Shown here: positions 12,876-24,320 of the stretch, one piece after another
Position numbering within the stretch: the stretch's first letter is position 1
Layout of the letters: every line of letters starts with the position of its first letter
NCBI GenBank assembly: GCA_030681795.1
Contig: JAUXRG010000080.1
Location: forward strand, 1 to 41,243
Direction of reading: 5' to 3'
DNA: 41,243 bases
From: Rubrivivax sp.
Lineage (GTDB): Bacteria > Pseudomonadota > Gammaproteobacteria > Burkholderiales > Burkholderiaceae_C
Position numbers and translations under genes: made by a program
The notes under the pieces: generated by a model
The model's input: the letters and a program-made list of their open reading frames with translations, nothing else
Told to the model about the DNA's origin: nothing
Databases searched by the model: none

Positions 12876-13277
12876 CTACTTGGTCGGGGCTGAAGAGGCG
12901 CTCGTGGCCGGTGCCGACGCCGGCGCAGGCGGGGCGACAGGCGCGGCACCCGGGATGGCCCCGAGAGCAGGCTGGCTGGCCACGGCGGCAGGCCGATCGA
13001 GCACGCTCCCGCCACCCACGCCGCTGCCGCTCGCGCCGCCCGCATTGCTGAGGTACGCCAAGGCCAGCGTGGTGACGAAGAACACGCTGGCGCAAGCGGC
13101 TGTCGAACGCGACAGGAAGTTGGCGCTGCCGGTGGCACCGAACAGGCTGCCCGAGGCGCCGCTGCCGAAAGACGCGCCCATGTCGGCGCCCTTGCCGTGC
13201 TGGATCAGCACAAGACCGATCATCGTCAGCGCCGAGAGCAGCTGAACGGCCAGGATCAGGGTCATCCAGATTTGCAT
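12876..13277 (-). CDS. secG: Preprotein translocase subunit SecG
   Basis: A small accessory subunit of the SecYEG protein-export channel, 133 residues. Two membrane helices are predicted near residues 3-22 and 54-76, separated by the family loop with IQHGKGADMGASFGSGASGSLFG. After the second helix comes an Ala/Pro/Ser-rich tail of about 50 residues, as is usual in Burkholderiales SecG. It lies 39 bases after tpiA, with tRNA-Leu downstream; tpiA-secG-tRNA-Leu is a common order. Confidence 0.96.
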   Translation of the reverse strand: MQIWMTLILAVQLLSALTMIGLVLIQHGKGADMGASFGSGASGSLFGATGSANFLSRSTAACASVFFVTTLALAYLSNAGGASGSGVGGGSVLDRPAAVASQPALGAIPGAAPVAPPAPASAPATSASSAPTK

Positions 13278-13316
13278 GATGAAGGGGGCTCCGGGAATCG
13301 AATCAGGAAAGTGGGT

Positions 13317-14057
13317 TCAGAGACAGGCGCGGCAGATGGCGATGAAGTCGGCTGCCTTGAGCGCCGCACCGCCGATCAGCCCACCATCGATGTCGGGCTG
13401 AGCGAACAGCACCTTGGCGTTGTCGGGCTTGACGCTGCCGCCGTAGAGGATCTTCATGGTGGCCCCGTGGCCCGTGGCGGCCTGCAATTGCGCACGCAAC
13501 ACGGCGTGCACCGCCTGGGCTTGCTCGGGCGAGGCGGTGCGGCCCGTGCCTATGGCCCAGACGGGCTCGTAGGCGACGACCATTTCGGCCGCGCAGTGGG
13601 CCAGCTGGTGGATCACGGCCGAGAGCTGGCGCTTGACCACGACTTCGGTTTCACCCGCTTCGCGCTCGGCCAGGGTCTCGCCCACACAGACGATCGGAGT
13701 CACACCACGGGCCAGTGCGGCCTGTGCCTTCTGCGCCACCAGGGCGTCGCCTTCAGCGTGGTAGGCGCGGCGCTCTGAATGGCCAACCAGGGTATAGCGG
13801 CATCCGCATTCATGCAGCATCGCTGCAGAGATCTCGCCGGTGTAAGCGCCCTGTTCGTGCGCCGACAGGTCCTGCGCGCCCCAGCGGATATCGCTGCCGG
13901 CCAGCGTGGCCGCCGTCTCCGAGAGGAAGACGAAGGGCACGCACACCGCCACGTCGGCGGCGTAGGGCCGGGCCGCGAGGATGGCGGCCAGGAGCTCGGC
14001 GTTGGCCGGCCGGCTGCCATGCATCTTCCAGTTGCCCACCACGAGTTTGCGTCGCAT
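13317..14057 (-). CDS. tpiA: Triose-phosphate isomerase
   Basis: Interconverts dihydroxyacetone phosphate and glyceraldehyde 3-phosphate in glycolysis and gluconeogenesis; cytoplasmic TIM barrel of 246 residues. The catalytic residues are visible: Lys11 in GNWKM, His93 in VGHSERR and Glu164 in [11 protein letters not shown], which also begins the active-site lid. The phosphate-binding segment near ILYGGSVKP is intact. ATG at 14057 has the upstream sequence AAGAGGCAAGAC as ribosome site. It follows the quinone oxidoreductase gene by 11 bases. Confidence 0.98.
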   Translation of the reverse strand: MRRKLVVGNWKMHGSRPANAELLAAILAARPYAADVAVCVPFVFLSETAATLAGSDIRWGAQDLSAHEQGAYTGEISAAMLHECGCRYTLVGHSERRAYHAEGDALVAQKAQAALARGVTPIVCVGETLAEREAGETEVVVKRQLSAVIHQLAHCAAEMVVAYEPVWAIGTGRTASPEQAQAVHAVLRAQLQAATGHGATMKILYGGSVKPDNAKVLFAQPDIDGGLIGGAALKAADFIAICRACL

Positions 14058-14068
14058 GTCTTGCCTCT

Positions 14069-15058
14069 TTACTGCCAGGTCAGAACGATTTTGCCCACAT
14101 GGGCGCTCGATTCCATCAGCGCATGCGCCTCGGCGGCCTTGGCCGCCGCGAACACCTGGTGGATGACGGGCTTCACCAGCCCGGCTTCGATCAACGGCCA
14201 GGCCTTGGCGCGCAACTCTTGCGCCAAAGCGGCCTTGTAGGCCAGCGAGCGCGGGCGCAGCGTCGAGCCGCTGATCGTCAGGCGCTTGCGCAGCACGAGA
14301 CCGGCGTCGATCTGGCTGCGCGTGCCCCCTTGCACGGCAATGATCGCCAGGCGCCCATCTTCGGCCAGGCAATCGATCTCGCGGCCGAGGTACTCGCCGG
14401 CCACCATGTCGAGCACCACGTCTGCGCCTCGGCCACCGGTGAGCCGCCTGGTCTCGGCGGCAAAGTCCTGCGTGCGGTAGTTGATCGCGTGGTCCGCTCC
14501 CAGAGCCAGGCAGGCGGCGCACTTCTCGTCGCTGCCGGCGGTGACGATGACCCGCGAGCCCAGCGCCTTGGCCAGCTGGATGGCCGCCACGCCGATGCCA
14601 CTGGAGCCGCCCTGCACCAGCAACGTTTCGCCCGGCTGCAGTTTTGCGATGCCGAAGACGTTCTGCCAGACGGTGAAGAAGGTCTCGGGCAGGCTCGCCG
14701 CTTCGACCATGTTCAGGCCCTTGGGCACAGGCAGGCACTGGCCCGCCGGGGCGACGCACCACTCGGCATAGCCGCCACCGGCCACCAGCGCACACACGGC
14801 GTCGCCGAGCGCCAGGCCGGCCGCGGCCAGGTCTTGCGGCGCACCGGCTGCCACCGTGCCGGCCACTTCCAACCCGGGCAGGTCAGACACGCCCGGCGGC
14901 ATCGGGTACAGGCCCTTGCGCTGCAACACATCGGGGCGATTCACGCCCGAAGCCTGCACCGCGATCAGCAGTTCACCCTGGCGCGGCTCGGGTGCAGGCC
15001 GTTCACACGGCTGCAGCACCTCGGGCCCGCCCGGGGCTGTGATCTCGATCGCTCGCAT
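14069..15058 (-). CDS. NAD(P)H quinone oxidoreductase, PIG3 family
   Basis: A zinc-free medium-chain dehydrogenase/reductase of 329 residues, likely reducing quinones or related carbonyls with NADPH. The N-terminal GroES-like domain has [14 protein letters not shown], and the Rossmann domain has [21 protein letters not shown]. The zinc-ligand cysteines of alcohol dehydrogenases are absent. The overall pattern matches the PIG3/TP53I3-type quinone oxidoreductases. ATG at 15058 overlaps the pnp stop as TGATG; a GTG one codon earlier is an alternative. The true substrate cannot be read from sequence. Confidence 0.9.
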   Translation of the reverse strand: MRAIEITAPGGPEVLQPCERPAPEPRQGELLIAVQASGVNRPDVLQRKGLYPMPPGVSDLPGLEVAGTVAAGAPQDLAAAGLALGDAVCALVAGGGYAEWCVAPAGQCLPVPKGLNMVEAASLPETFFTVWQNVFGIAKLQPGETLLVQGGSSGIGVAAIQLAKALGSRVIVTAGSDEKCAACLALGADHAINYRTQDFAAETRRLTGGRGADVVLDMVAGEYLGREIDCLAEDGRLAIIAVQGGTRSQIDAGLVLRKRLTISGSTLRPRSLAYKAALAQELRAKAWPLIEAGLVKPVIHQVFAAAKAAEAHALMESSAHVGKIVLTWQ

Positions 15059-17361
15059 CACTCGGGCTGGTGCGGCGCCGTGTCAGCGGGCGAAGCGGCC
15101 GGGGCTGCAGCGGGCGTGGCACCTTCAGGCGCGGCTTCGGACGGCGGCGCGTCGCGACGCGGCCGGTCGTCACGATCGCTGCGCTCGCGGCGTGGGCGGT
15201 CCTCGCGGTCGCGGCGCGGGCGGTCACCTCGGTCGCTGCGCTCGAAACGCTCTTCGGGCATGCCTTCAGGGCGCTCCAGCAGGGCCTTCATGCTCAGCTT
15301 GATGCGGCCCTTCTCGTCGGTCTCGAGCACCTTGACCCTGACGATCTGGCCTTCTTGCAGGAAGTCCTCGACCTTCTCGACGCGCTGGTGCGCGATCTGG
15401 CTGATGTGCAGCAGGCCGTCCTTGCCGGGCAGGATGTTGACCAGCGCGCCGAAGTCCAGGATCTTGGTGATCGCGCCTTCGTAGACCTTGCCCACTTCGG
15501 CCTCGGCCGTGATCTCGGTGATGCGCTTCTTGGCGAACTCGGCCTTGTCGGCATCGACGCTGGCGATGGTGATGGTGCCGTCTTCGCCGATATCGATGGT
15601 GCAACCCGTCTCTTCGGTCAGCGCGCGGATGGTGGCGCCGCCCTTGCCGATGACGTCGCGGATCTTCTCCGGGTTGATCTTCATCGTGTACAGGCGCGGC
15701 GCGAAGACGCTGACTTCGGTCTTCGCACCGCCCACGGCCTCGATCATCTTGCCCAGGATGTGCAGCCGCGCCTCCTTGGCCTGCGCCAGGGCGACCTGCA
15801 TGATCTCCTTGGTGATGCCCTGGATCTTGATGTCCATCTGCAGCGCGGTGATGCCCGCGTTCGTGCCCGCCACCTTGAAGTCCATGTCGCCGAGGTGATC
15901 TTCGTCACCCAGGATGTCGGTCAGCACGGCGAAGCGATTGCCTTCCTTGATCAGGCCCATGGCGATGCCGGCGACATGCGCCTTCAGCGGCACGCCGGCG
16001 TCGAGCAGGCTCAGGCAGCCGCCGCAGACGCTGGCCATCGAGGACGAACCGTTGCTCTCGGTGATCTCGCTCACCACGCGCAGCGTGTAGGGGAATTCCT
16101 CGTTGCTCGGCAGGACGGCGATCAGCGCGCGCTTGGCCAGGCGTCCGTGGCCGATCTCGCGCCGCTTGGGGCTGCCCACCCGGCCCGTTTCGCCGGTGGC
16201 GAAGGGGGGCATGTTGTAGTGCAGCATGAAGCGGTCTTCATAGTCGCCGGCCAGCGCGTCGATGCGCTGCGCATCGCGGGCGGTGCCCAGCGTGGCGGCC
16301 ACCAGCGCCTGCGTCTCGCCGCGCGTGAACAGCGCCGAGCCGTGGGTGCGCGGCAGCACGCCGGAGCGGATCTCGATCGGGCGCACGGTGCGCGTGTCGC
16401 GGCCGTCGATGCGTGGCTCGCCGGCCAGGATCTGGCTGCGCACGATGCGCGACTCGATCTCGAAGAGCAGGCCCTCGACCGCAACCTTGTCGAATTCGAT
16501 GTTCTCGGCCTTCAGCGCGGCGACCACGCTGGCCGTGACGTCGCGGCAGGCCTGGGTGCGGACCTGCTTGCTGCGCATCTGGTAGGCCGCACGCAGCGGA
16601 CCCTCGGCCAGATCGGTGACCTTGGCGATGAAGGGCTCGTTCTTCACCGGTGCGGCCCACTTCCACTCGGGCTTGCCGGCGTCGCGCACCAGTTCATTGA
16701 TGGCGGCAATGGCGATATTGCCCTGCTCATGGCCGAAGACCACGGCACCGAGCATGACTTCTTCGCTGAGCTGGTCGGCTTCGGACTCCACCATCAGAAC
16801 GGCGGCTTCGGTGCCCGCCACCACGAGGTTGAGCTTGCTGTCGGCGAGCTGCGTCTTGCCCGGGTTGAGCACATATTCACCGTTGATGTAGCCCACGCGC
16901 GCCGCGCCCACGGGCCCGTTGAACGGCAGGCCGCTGATGGCCATGGCCGCGCTCGCACCGATGAGTGCGGCGATGTCGGCCTGCACCTCGGGGTTCAGGC
17001 TCAATACATGGACCACCACCTGGACTTCGTTGAAGAAGCCTTCCGGGAACAGCGGGCGGATCGGGCGATCGATGAGGCGGCTGGTGAGCGTCTCGAGCTC
17101 GCTGGGCCGGCCTTCGCGTTTGAAGAAGCTGCCCGGAATCTTGCCCGCGGCGTAGGTCTTCTCGATGTAGTCGACGGTGAGCGGGAAAAAGTCCTGCCCG
17201 GTCTTGACTTCGCTCTTGGCCACCACGGTGGCCAGGACCACGGTGTCGTCCATGGTCACGAGCACGGCGCCGGTGGATTGGCGGGCGATCTCGCCGGTTT
17301 CCAGCGTGACTTGATGCTGGCCCCATTGGAAGGTCTTGGTGACCTTGTTGAAAATGCTCAT
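15058..17361 (-). CDS. pnp: Polyribonucleotide nucleotidyltransferase (PNPase)
   Basis: Phosphorolytic 3'-to-5' exoribonuclease of the RNA degradosome, 767 residues. Two RNase PH-like domains are followed by the KH segment [20 protein letters not shown] and the S1 domain ([32 protein letters not shown] region). It ends in a roughly 65-residue low-complexity tail rich in Asp-Arg-Pro-Arg-Arg, then Ala/Pro. ATG at 17361 ([11 protein letters not shown]) has GGAG upstream; the longer frame reads into the leader and is not used. It follows rpsO, the classical rpsO-pnp arrangement, after a 144-base structured leader. Confidence 0.98.
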   Translation of the reverse strand: MSIFNKVTKTFQWGQHQVTLETGEIARQSTGAVLVTMDDTVVLATVVAKSEVKTGQDFFPLTVDYIEKTYAAGKIPGSFFKREGRPSELETLTSRLIDRPIRPLFPEGFFNEVQVVVHVLSLNPEVQADIAALIGASAAMAISGLPFNGPVGAARVGYINGEYVLNPGKTQLADSKLNLVVAGTEAAVLMVESEADQLSEEVMLGAVVFGHEQGNIAIAAINELVRDAGKPEWKWAAPVKNEPFIAKVTDLAEGPLRAAYQMRSKQVRTQACRDVTASVVAALKAENIEFDKVAVEGLLFEIESRIVRSQILAGEPRIDGRDTRTVRPIEIRSGVLPRTHGSALFTRGETQALVAATLGTARDAQRIDALAGDYEDRFMLHYNMPPFATGETGRVGSPKRREIGHGRLAKRALIAVLPSNEEFPYTLRVVSEITESNGSSSMASVCGGCLSLLDAGVPLKAHVAGIAMGLIKEGNRFAVLTDILGDEDHLGDMDFKVAGTNAGITALQMDIKIQGITKEIMQVALAQAKEARLHILGKMIEAVGGAKTEVSVFAPRLYTMKINPEKIRDVIGKGGATIRALTEETGCTIDIGEDGTITIASVDADKAEFAKKRITEITAEAEVGKVYEGAITKILDFGALVNILPGKDGLLHISQIAHQRVEKVEDFLQEGQIVRVKVLETDEKGRIKLSMKALLERPEGMPEERFERSDRGDRPRRDREDRPRRERSDRDDRPRRDAPPSEAAPEGATPAAAPAASPADTAPHQPE

Positions 17362-17395
17362 GTGGGTTTCTCCAGGATGAGGGGCCGCGTCATGC

Positions 17396-17446
17396 CATTC
17401 CAGTGAGGCCAGCGCCTGATTCGACAGGTATGGCGTCGTTGGAATG
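17396..17446 (-). other. Inverted repeat in the pnp leader
   Basis: CATTCCA and TGGAATG arms at 17396-17402 and 17440-17446 are separated by 37 bases and lie just upstream of the pnp ribosome site. In E. coli the pnp leader forms a long stem that is cut by RNase III and used for autoregulation. By position this could serve the same role, but the stem is short and the link is inference. Confidence 0.4.
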
Positions 17447-17473
17447 ACACAGCAAATGCAGCCCGGTTGAACG

Positions 17474-17498
17474 ACGGCCACCGCGGCGCGGCGGCCGT
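17474..17498 (-). other. GC-rich hairpin between rpsO and pnp
   Basis: An 11-bp stem with a 3-base loop starts seven bases after the rpsO stop; one G-T pair is the only non-Watson-Crick step. There is no T run after it on the minus strand, so it looks more like a processing site, a 3'-end stabiliser or a leaky terminator than a full intrinsic terminator. Confidence 0.55.
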
Positions 17499-17505
17499 GC
17501 GGGGT

Positions 17506-17775
17506 TTATTTGCGCAGGCCGAGCTTGGCGATCAGCGCGGTGTAGCGCTCGGCATCCGTGCCCTTCAGGTAGGACAGCAGCCGCTTGCGCTGGTTGACCA
17601 TCTTCAGCAGGCCGCGGCGGCCATGGTGGTCTTTCAGGTGGGTCTTGAAGTGCGGCGTCAGCTCGTTGATGCGCGTGGTGAGCAGCGCGACCTGGACTTC
17701 CGGGCTCCCGGTATCGGCAGGGCCGCGGGCATGGGCCTTGACGACTTCGGCCGTGTGGGCGGTGGTGAGGGGCAT
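17506..17775 (-). CDS. rpsO: 30S ribosomal protein S15
   Basis: A primary 16S rRNA-binding protein of 89 residues at the small-subunit platform. The family pattern [40 protein letters not shown] is clear (residues 21 onward), ending in [12 protein letters not shown] at 17775 is preceded by AAGGAA. A TATAAT box sits 136 bases upstream and a small hairpin (TCCCC/GGGGA) lies near the predicted 5' end of the mRNA. pnp follows on the same strand. Confidence 0.98.
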   Translation of the reverse strand: MPLTTAHTAEVVKAHARGPADTGSPEVQVALLTTRINELTPHFKTHLKDHHGRRGLLKMVNQRKRLLSYLKGTDAERYTALIAKLGLRK

Positions 17776-17911
17776 TCGATTTCCTTGGGGATTCGTGGAA
17801 ACCGCCATGCCACGTCGAACCTGACGCAGGCCAGAGGGTTTCCTGGGGTGACTTGCGGAACGCCAGTGAAACCGACCGGCGCCGTGCTTTCCCCTGTGAG
17901 GGGAGCCGCAG

Positions 17912-17917
17912 ATTATA
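17912..17917 (-). promoter_or_regulatory. -10 element of the rpsO promoter
   Basis: A perfect TATAAT on the minus strand in GGCTATAATCTGCGG. It overlaps the TAA stop of the upstream aminotransferase (17913-17915). No strong -35 hexamer is seen at 16-18 bases. A TCCCC-TCACA-GGGGA hairpin begins a few bases downstream in the leader. Confidence 0.6.
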
Positions 17918-19073
17918 GCCGGATTGCCGCGGCCAGCCGGGCCAGGCCCAGGTCGAGCCGCGCCGGGTCGCGCGAGGCGAAGCACCAGCGCAGCCAGCCC
18001 TCGCCTTCCGGCCCGAAAGCCACCCCGGGCGCCAGGCCCAGCCCGTGCTCGGCCACCAGGCGCTTGGCCAGGGCCAGCGAATCGTCCTCGCCCTCGACGC
18101 GGAAGAAGGCGTACATGCCGCCCGGCGGGCTGGCCACGGTCACGCCGGGCAGGCGCTGCAAGCCAGTGACGAGCCGGTCGCGGCAGGCCTGCAGGCGCGC
18201 CACCAGGCCGGGTACGAAGTCCTGGGCCAGGGCCAGGGCCGCCTGCCCGCCGCGCTGCACGAACACCGGCGCGCAGGAGCTGTTGAACTCCAGCAGCTTG
18301 CCCGCGGCTTCCAGATGGCCGCGCGGCAGCACCAGCCAACCCAGGCGCCAGCCGGTCATGAGAAAGCTCTTGCTGAAGCTGCCAATGACGATGAGGCGAT
18401 CGTCCGCAGCGGCGATGTCGAGCATGCTCGGGGCGCAGGCCGCGCCACCGAAGTAGATGCGCTCGTAGACCTCGTCGGCGACGATCCAGGTGCCGGTGCG
18501 ACGGCAATGTTCGAGCAGCGCCTGCTGTTCGGCGCGGGTGAGCGTCCAGCCGGTGGGGTTGTTGGGCGCATTCACGAGCAGCACGCGCGTGCGCTCGGTG
18601 ACCGCCGCGCGCAACTCGTCGAGGTCGAGCCGCCAGACCCCGCCATCGCTTCCGCCCGAGGGCCGCAGCGGCACGCGGGTGACACGCGCACCCAGGATGG
18701 CCGGCTGCGCCGTCAGGTTGGGCCACACCGGCACCACGGCCACGACCTCGTCGCCCGCGCCGGCGAGCAACTGCGTCGCCAGCATCAGCGCCGTCACGCC
18801 CGAGGAGGTGACGGCGATGCGGTCGATGTCGACCTCGCCATGCTGCTGGCTGACGTAGGCCGCGATGTCCTGGCGCAACTCGGGCAGGCCGAGGTTGTGC
18901 GAGTAGAAAGTCTCGCCGCGCATCAGCGAATCGGCAGCCGCCTGGCGTACCGGCTCGGGCGTGACCTCGTCGCTTTCACCGAACCAGAAAGCCAGCACGT
19001 CGCTGCGGCCCAGGCCGGCGTTGGCAACTTCGCGGATCTTCGAACCCGGCAGCGTCAGGATGGCATCGCGCAT
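17913..19073 (-). CDS. Class I/II PLP-dependent aminotransferase
   Basis: A fold-type I pyridoxal-phosphate enzyme of 386 residues. The PLP-binding Lys is Lys235 in [16 protein letters not shown], with the conserved NAPNNPTGW (around 168-176), the DEVYERIYF Asp/Tyr pair near 200, and the C-terminal substrate Arg region. It resembles the aspartate-aminotransferase-like enzymes of amino-acid metabolism; the substrate is not readable. It starts 12 bases after the binding-protein gene and is probably cotranscribed with it, so an amino acid may be the shared ligand (inference). Confidence 0.92.
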   Translation of the reverse strand: MRDAILTLPGSKIREVANAGLGRSDVLAFWFGESDEVTPEPVRQAAADSLMRGETFYSHNLGLPELRQDIAAYVSQQHGEVDIDRIAVTSSGVTALMLATQLLAGAGDEVVAVVPVWPNLTAQPAILGARVTRVPLRPSGGSDGGVWRLDLDELRAAVTERTRVLLVNAPNNPTGWTLTRAEQQALLEHCRRTGTWIVADEVYERIYFGGAACAPSMLDIAAADDRLIVIGSFSKSFLMTGWRLGWLVLPRGHLEAAGKLLEFNSSCAPVFVQRGGQAALALAQDFVPGLVARLQACRDRLVTGLQRLPGVTVASPPGGMYAFFRVEGEDDSLALAKRLVAEHGLGLAPGVAFGPEGEGWLRWCFASRDPARLDLGLARLAAAIRL

Positions 19074-19085
19074 GGCGTTTCCTCG

Positions 19086-20369
19086 TCAGTTGGTTGGGGG
19101 CCGCGTCATGCGGCATTGGTGCGGCTGGGTCACGGCCGCCGCGTCCAGGCGGCGCAGGCTGCGGAATCCAAAGCCCGAACCTTCCACGTCGTGCGCCACG
19201 CCGGGGGCACCGGCACGGTCCATCACGCTCACGACCAGGGGTTGCTGCAACTGGTGGTCGGCCGCGCGCAGGGTGGCCGAGTGCAGCCCGCCCAGCGTTC
19301 GCGAGTCGAAGCGGGCGCCCTCCAGCGCCAGCGCCACCGCCAGGGCCTCGGTGCTGTGCGCGCGCGCGATGGCGGCAGCCAGCATCTCCACCATCACCTG
19401 CATGCGCACATGCACGTAGTCGTCCTGGGGCTCGGGGAAGCGCTTGCGAAACCGCGCGTAGAAGGCGTCGGATGCTGCCCCGCCCACGTTGGGGTGCCAC
19501 TCCGACACCGCCACCACCTGGCCCACGCCCGCCGCGCCGATGGCCGCCGGCGCACCCAGCGCGTTGCCGTAGAAGGTATACAGCCGCGCCTCGCAACCGG
19601 CATCGCGCAAGGCGCGCGCCAGCAGCGTGAGGTCGTTGCCCCAGTTGCCGGTGAGCACGGCCTGCGCGCCGCTGGCCTTGATCTTGGCGGCGTAGGGCAG
19701 GAAGTCCTTCACCCGACCCATCGGGTGCAACTCGCTGCCGACGATCTCGATGTCCGGCCGCTTGGCGGCAATCATCTCCCGCGCGCGCCTGACCACGTGC
19801 TGGCCGAAGCTGTAGTCCTGGCCGATGAGGTACACCCGTTGCACGCTGCGGTCGTCGCGCAACACATCGGTCAGCGCGGCCAGCCGCATGTCGGCGTGGG
19901 CATCGAAGCGGAAGTGCCAGAAGCTGCAGCGCTCGTTGGTGAGCACCGGGTCCACGGCCGAGTAGTTGAGAAACAGCGCACGGCGCTGCGGCTCACGCTC
20001 GTTGTGCTTATCCAGTGCGGCGATCAGCGCCGCCGCAGTGGACGAACTGTTGCCCTGCAGCACGAAGGTGATGCGCCTGTCGAGCACCGCCCGCAGCATC
20101 GACAAGGCCTCTTCGGTGTTGCCCTGGCTGTCGAAGCGCAGCAGCTCCAGCGGCCGCGCAGTGCCCCCCAGGCGCACGCCGCCGCGCTGGTTGACGCGTT
20201 CGGTGGCCCACAGCAGGTTGCGGTAGACCGCCTCGCCGGCGTTGCCGAAAGCCCCCGACAGGCCTTCGATCAAGGCCAGTCGTATGGGCTCCGCGGCGGG
20301 TTGCGCGCACGCGGCGCCCAGGGCCAGTGCCAACGGCAGCGCCAGCAAGGCGCGTCGGTTTTGATGCAT
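19086..20369 (-). CDS. ABC-type periplasmic substrate-binding protein (branched-chain amino-acid type)
   Basis: Periplasmic-binding-protein fold (Peripla_BP_6/LivJ-like), 427 residues. The N-terminus MHQNRRALLALPLALALGAA followed by CAQPA looks like a cleavable Sec signal with an AQ-type end. The mature part begins IRLALIEGLSGAFGNAGEAV, as in LivK/LivJ relatives, and contains GQDYSFGQHVVRRA. No permease or ATPase genes are adjacent, so it is an orphan binding protein: it may serve a transporter elsewhere or act in sensing. The start is one base after the tsaD stop (TGA-C-ATG). Confidence 0.88.
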   Translation of the reverse strand: MHQNRRALLALPLALALGAACAQPAAEPIRLALIEGLSGAFGNAGEAVYRNLLWATERVNQRGGVRLGGTARPLELLRFDSQGNTEEALSMLRAVLDRRITFVLQGNSSSTAAALIAALDKHNEREPQRRALFLNYSAVDPVLTNERCSFWHFRFDAHADMRLAALTDVLRDDRSVQRVYLIGQDYSFGQHVVRRAREMIAAKRPDIEIVGSELHPMGRVKDFLPYAAKIKASGAQAVLTGNWGNDLTLLARALRDAGCEARLYTFYGNALGAPAAIGAAGVGQVVAVSEWHPNVGGAASDAFYARFRKRFPEPQDDYVHVRMQVMVEMLAAAIARAHSTEALAVALALEGARFDSRTLGGLHSATLRAADHQLQQPLVVSVMDRAGAPGVAHDVEGSGFGFRSLRRLDAAAVTQPHQCRMTRPPTN

Positions 20370-20370
20370 G

Positions 20371-21510
20371 TCAGAGACGCGGGTTTGAAATGGGGCGCAA
20401 TGCGCCCGTTCCCTGTGGGGCAGGAGCTGCGGCCATGACTGGAGCAGCGAGCTCGGGCGCGACGCGGGCAACAGCGGGGGCGAGTTCTTCGAGCGGCCAG
20501 CGCGGCCGCACGTCGAATGCGCCGTCGCGCCTGGAGTCGGCCAGGCCGTGCTGCACACGCAACGCGGCCGCCAGCGCGATCATGGCGCCGTTGTCGGTGC
20601 ACAGCGCCAGCGGCGGGTAGTGCACTCTTGCGCCCAGCCTGGCGGCACCGGCATCGAGACCCTCGCGCAAGCACAGGTTGGCGCCGACGCCGCCGGCCAC
20701 GACCAGTCGCCGCGTGCCGCCGTGTTGCAGCGCGCGCAGCGACTTGGCCACCAGCACGTCGACGATGGCCGCCTGCGTCGAGGCCGCCAGATCGGCGCGC
20801 GTTTGCTCGCACACATTGGGGCCGAGTTTTCGGGCCTGCGTCATGACCGCGGTCTTCAGCCCGGCGAAGGAAAAGTCCAGGTTGCCGCTGTGCAGCAGCG
20901 GGCGCGGCAGCGCGAAGGCGGTGGCATCGCCGAAGGCCGCCAGCCGCGCCAATGCGGGGCCACCGGGGTAGCCCAGGCCCAGCAGCTTGGCGCTCTTGTC
21001 GAAGGCCTCGCCGGCGGCGTCATCAATGGTTTCGCCCAGCAGCGCGTACTGACCCACGCCCTGCACATGCATCAACTGCGTGTGGCCGCCCGAGACGAGC
21101 AGCGCCACGAAAGGGAACTCGGGCGCCTCTTCGCCGAGGAACGGCGACAGCAGGTGGCCTTCGAGATGGTGCACACCCAGCGTGGGCTTGCCCAGCGCCG
21201 CGCCGAGCGCCACCGCCACCCCGGCACCCACCAGCAGCGCGCCTGCGAGGCCGGGGCCCCGCGTATAGGCCACGAGGTCGACATCGGCCAACGTGCGGCC
21301 GGCCTGCTGCAGCACCTGGCGCGCCAGCGGCAAGGCGCGCCGGATGTGGTCACGCGAGGCCAGCTCGGGCACCACGCCGCCATAGGCGGCGTGCATCGCG
21401 GCCTGGCTGTGCAAGGCCTCGGCGAGCAGGCGCGGCGCCCCGTTCACCCGGGTCTCGACCAGAGCCACTCCGGTCTCGTCGCAAGACGACTCGAAACCCA
21501 GCACATTCAT
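20371..21510 (-). CDS. tsaD: tRNA threonylcarbamoyladenosine biosynthesis protein TsaD
   Basis: Transfers the threonylcarbamoyl group to A37 of ANN-decoding tRNAs, with TsaB and TsaE. ASKHA-fold protein of 379 residues. Metal-binding His115 and His119 lie in [13 protein letters not shown], and [14 protein letters not shown] at the start and [10 protein letters not shown] are diagnostic. It is about 35 residues longer than usual (about 340-346) because of an Ala/Pro-rich C-terminal extension after the expected end. It lies 62 bases after fdx on the same strand. Confidence 0.96.
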   Translation of the reverse strand: MNVLGFESSCDETGVALVETRVNGAPRLLAEALHSQAAMHAAYGGVVPELASRDHIRRALPLARQVLQQAGRTLADVDLVAYTRGPGLAGALLVGAGVAVALGAALGKPTLGVHHLEGHLLSPFLGEEAPEFPFVALLVSGGHTQLMHVQGVGQYALLGETIDDAAGEAFDKSAKLLGLGYPGGPALARLAAFGDATAFALPRPLLHSGNLDFSFAGLKTAVMTQARKLGPNVCEQTRADLAASTQAAIVDVLVAKSLRALQHGGTRRLVVAGGVGANLCLREGLDAGAARLGARVHYPPLALCTDNGAMIALAAALRVQHGLADSRRDGAFDVRPRWPLEELAPAVARVAPELAAPVMAAAPAPQGTGALRPISNPRL

Positions 21511-21572
21511 GCTGCCGAGTTTAGTTCCCGCCACCGCGCTGCCCCTGGCGAGCGCGCTCGGGCGTGGCGCGC

Positions 21573-21911
21573 TCAGTGGTTCTCGCGCGCGTAGTTGATC
21601 GAGTATTTGGGGATCTCGATGGTCACGTCCTGGTCGGACAGGATGGCCTGGCAGCTCAGCCGCGAGGTGGGCGTGAGGCCCCAGGCGCGGTCGAGCAGGT
21701 CTTCCTCGATCTCGTCGATCTCGCCCAGCGAAGCCAGGCCCTCCTTGACGACGACGTGGCAGGTCGTGCAGGCGCAACTCATCTCGCAGGCGTGTTCGAT
21801 GGCGATGCCGTTTTCCAGCAGCGCTTCGCAGACCGACATGCCCGCGGGCGCTTCGATGGTGTCGCCCTGCGGGCAGTACTCGGGGTGCGGAAGAATTCGG
21901 ATGATGGGCAT
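21573..21911 (-). CDS. fdx: ISC-system [2Fe-2S] ferredoxin
   Basis: An adrenodoxin-type ferredoxin of 112 residues that supplies electrons for cluster assembly on IscU. The ligand spacing [10 protein letters not shown] (Cys-x5-Cys-x2-Cys) is clear, with the fourth Cys in LSCQAIL; the C-terminus [12 protein letters not shown] matches Isc ferredoxins. It lies 13 bases after hscA as the last isc gene. No iscX follows it in the 62 bases before tsaD. Confidence 0.97.
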   Translation of the reverse strand: MPIIRILPHPEYCPQGDTIEAPAGMSVCEALLENGIAIEHACEMSCACTTCHVVVKEGLASLGEIDEIEEDLLDRAWGLTPTSRLSCQAILSDQDVTIEIPKYSINYARENH

Positions 21912-21924
21912 GGCGTGGTGAGGT

Positions 21925-23781
<1,857 letters not shown>

Positions 23782-23795
23782 CTTGGATGGGACGG

Positions 23796-24320
23796 TCAGT
23801 GGGTGGTGTCCAGGGCCTCGAGGCGACGCTCGATGTCCTGTCGGAAGCGCGCCACGAACATGAGGGCGCGCACGCGCGCCGCCGCGGCGGCGGTGTCGGG
23901 GTGTTCGTCGAGCAGCCTGGCCAGCTCGGCCAGCATGGCGCTCTCTTGCTGCGCCACCGCGGTGTCCAGGGCCTCGACGGTGGCGCTGTCGGGGGCTTCT
24001 TCGAGCATCTCGCGCCACTGCATCTGCTGCATGAGGAAGTCGCGCGGCATGGCTGTGTTGCTTTCGGCGGCCACTGGCACGCCGCGCAGCTCGCACAGGT
24101 AAGCCGCGCGGCTGAGAGGGTCCTTCAAGCGCTGGTGGGCCTGGTTCACGCGCACGGCCCATTGCATCGCCAGCCGCTGCGCCGCCGCACCTTGGGCAGC
24201 AAAGCGGTCGGGGTGCACCTGGGACTGCAACTCGCGGCGACGGGCGTCGAGGTCCTCGCGGTCCAGCCCCTGCCGCGCCGCCAGGCCGAAGAGGGTGAAG
24301 TCGTCATCCGAGAGCTTCAT
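23796..24320 (-). CDS. hscB: Fe-S protein assembly co-chaperone HscB
   Basis: A J-domain co-chaperone of 174 residues that delivers IscU to HscA and stimulates its ATPase. The J motif HPD is at residues 36-38 (QSQVHPDRF). The C-terminal three-helix IscU-binding domain includes [18 protein letters not shown], typical of HscB. ATG at 24320 overlaps the stop of the preceding acetyltransferase gene (ATGA), so translation of the two is probably coupled. Confidence 0.97.
   Translation of the reverse strand: MKLSDDDFTLFGLAARQGLDREDLDARRRELQSQVHPDRFAAQGAAAQRLAMQWAVRVNQAHQRLKDPLSRAAYLCELRGVPVAAESNTAMPRDFLMQQMQWREMLEEAPDSATVEALDTAVAQQESAMLAELARLLDEHPDTAAAAARVRALMFVARFRQDIERRLEALDTTH

Noticed and set aside
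15070..17406. 778-codon open frame on the plus strand opposite pnp
   Set aside because: It is the mirror of a highly conserved gene in high-G+C DNA, with a His/Gly/Ala/Gln-rich composition and no recognisable domain. pnp on the minus strand has full motifs over the same bases.
18045..20438. 797-codon plus-strand frame opposite the aminotransferase and binding protein
   Set aside because: It crosses three genes and their junctions; an antisense artefact of third-position G/C bias.
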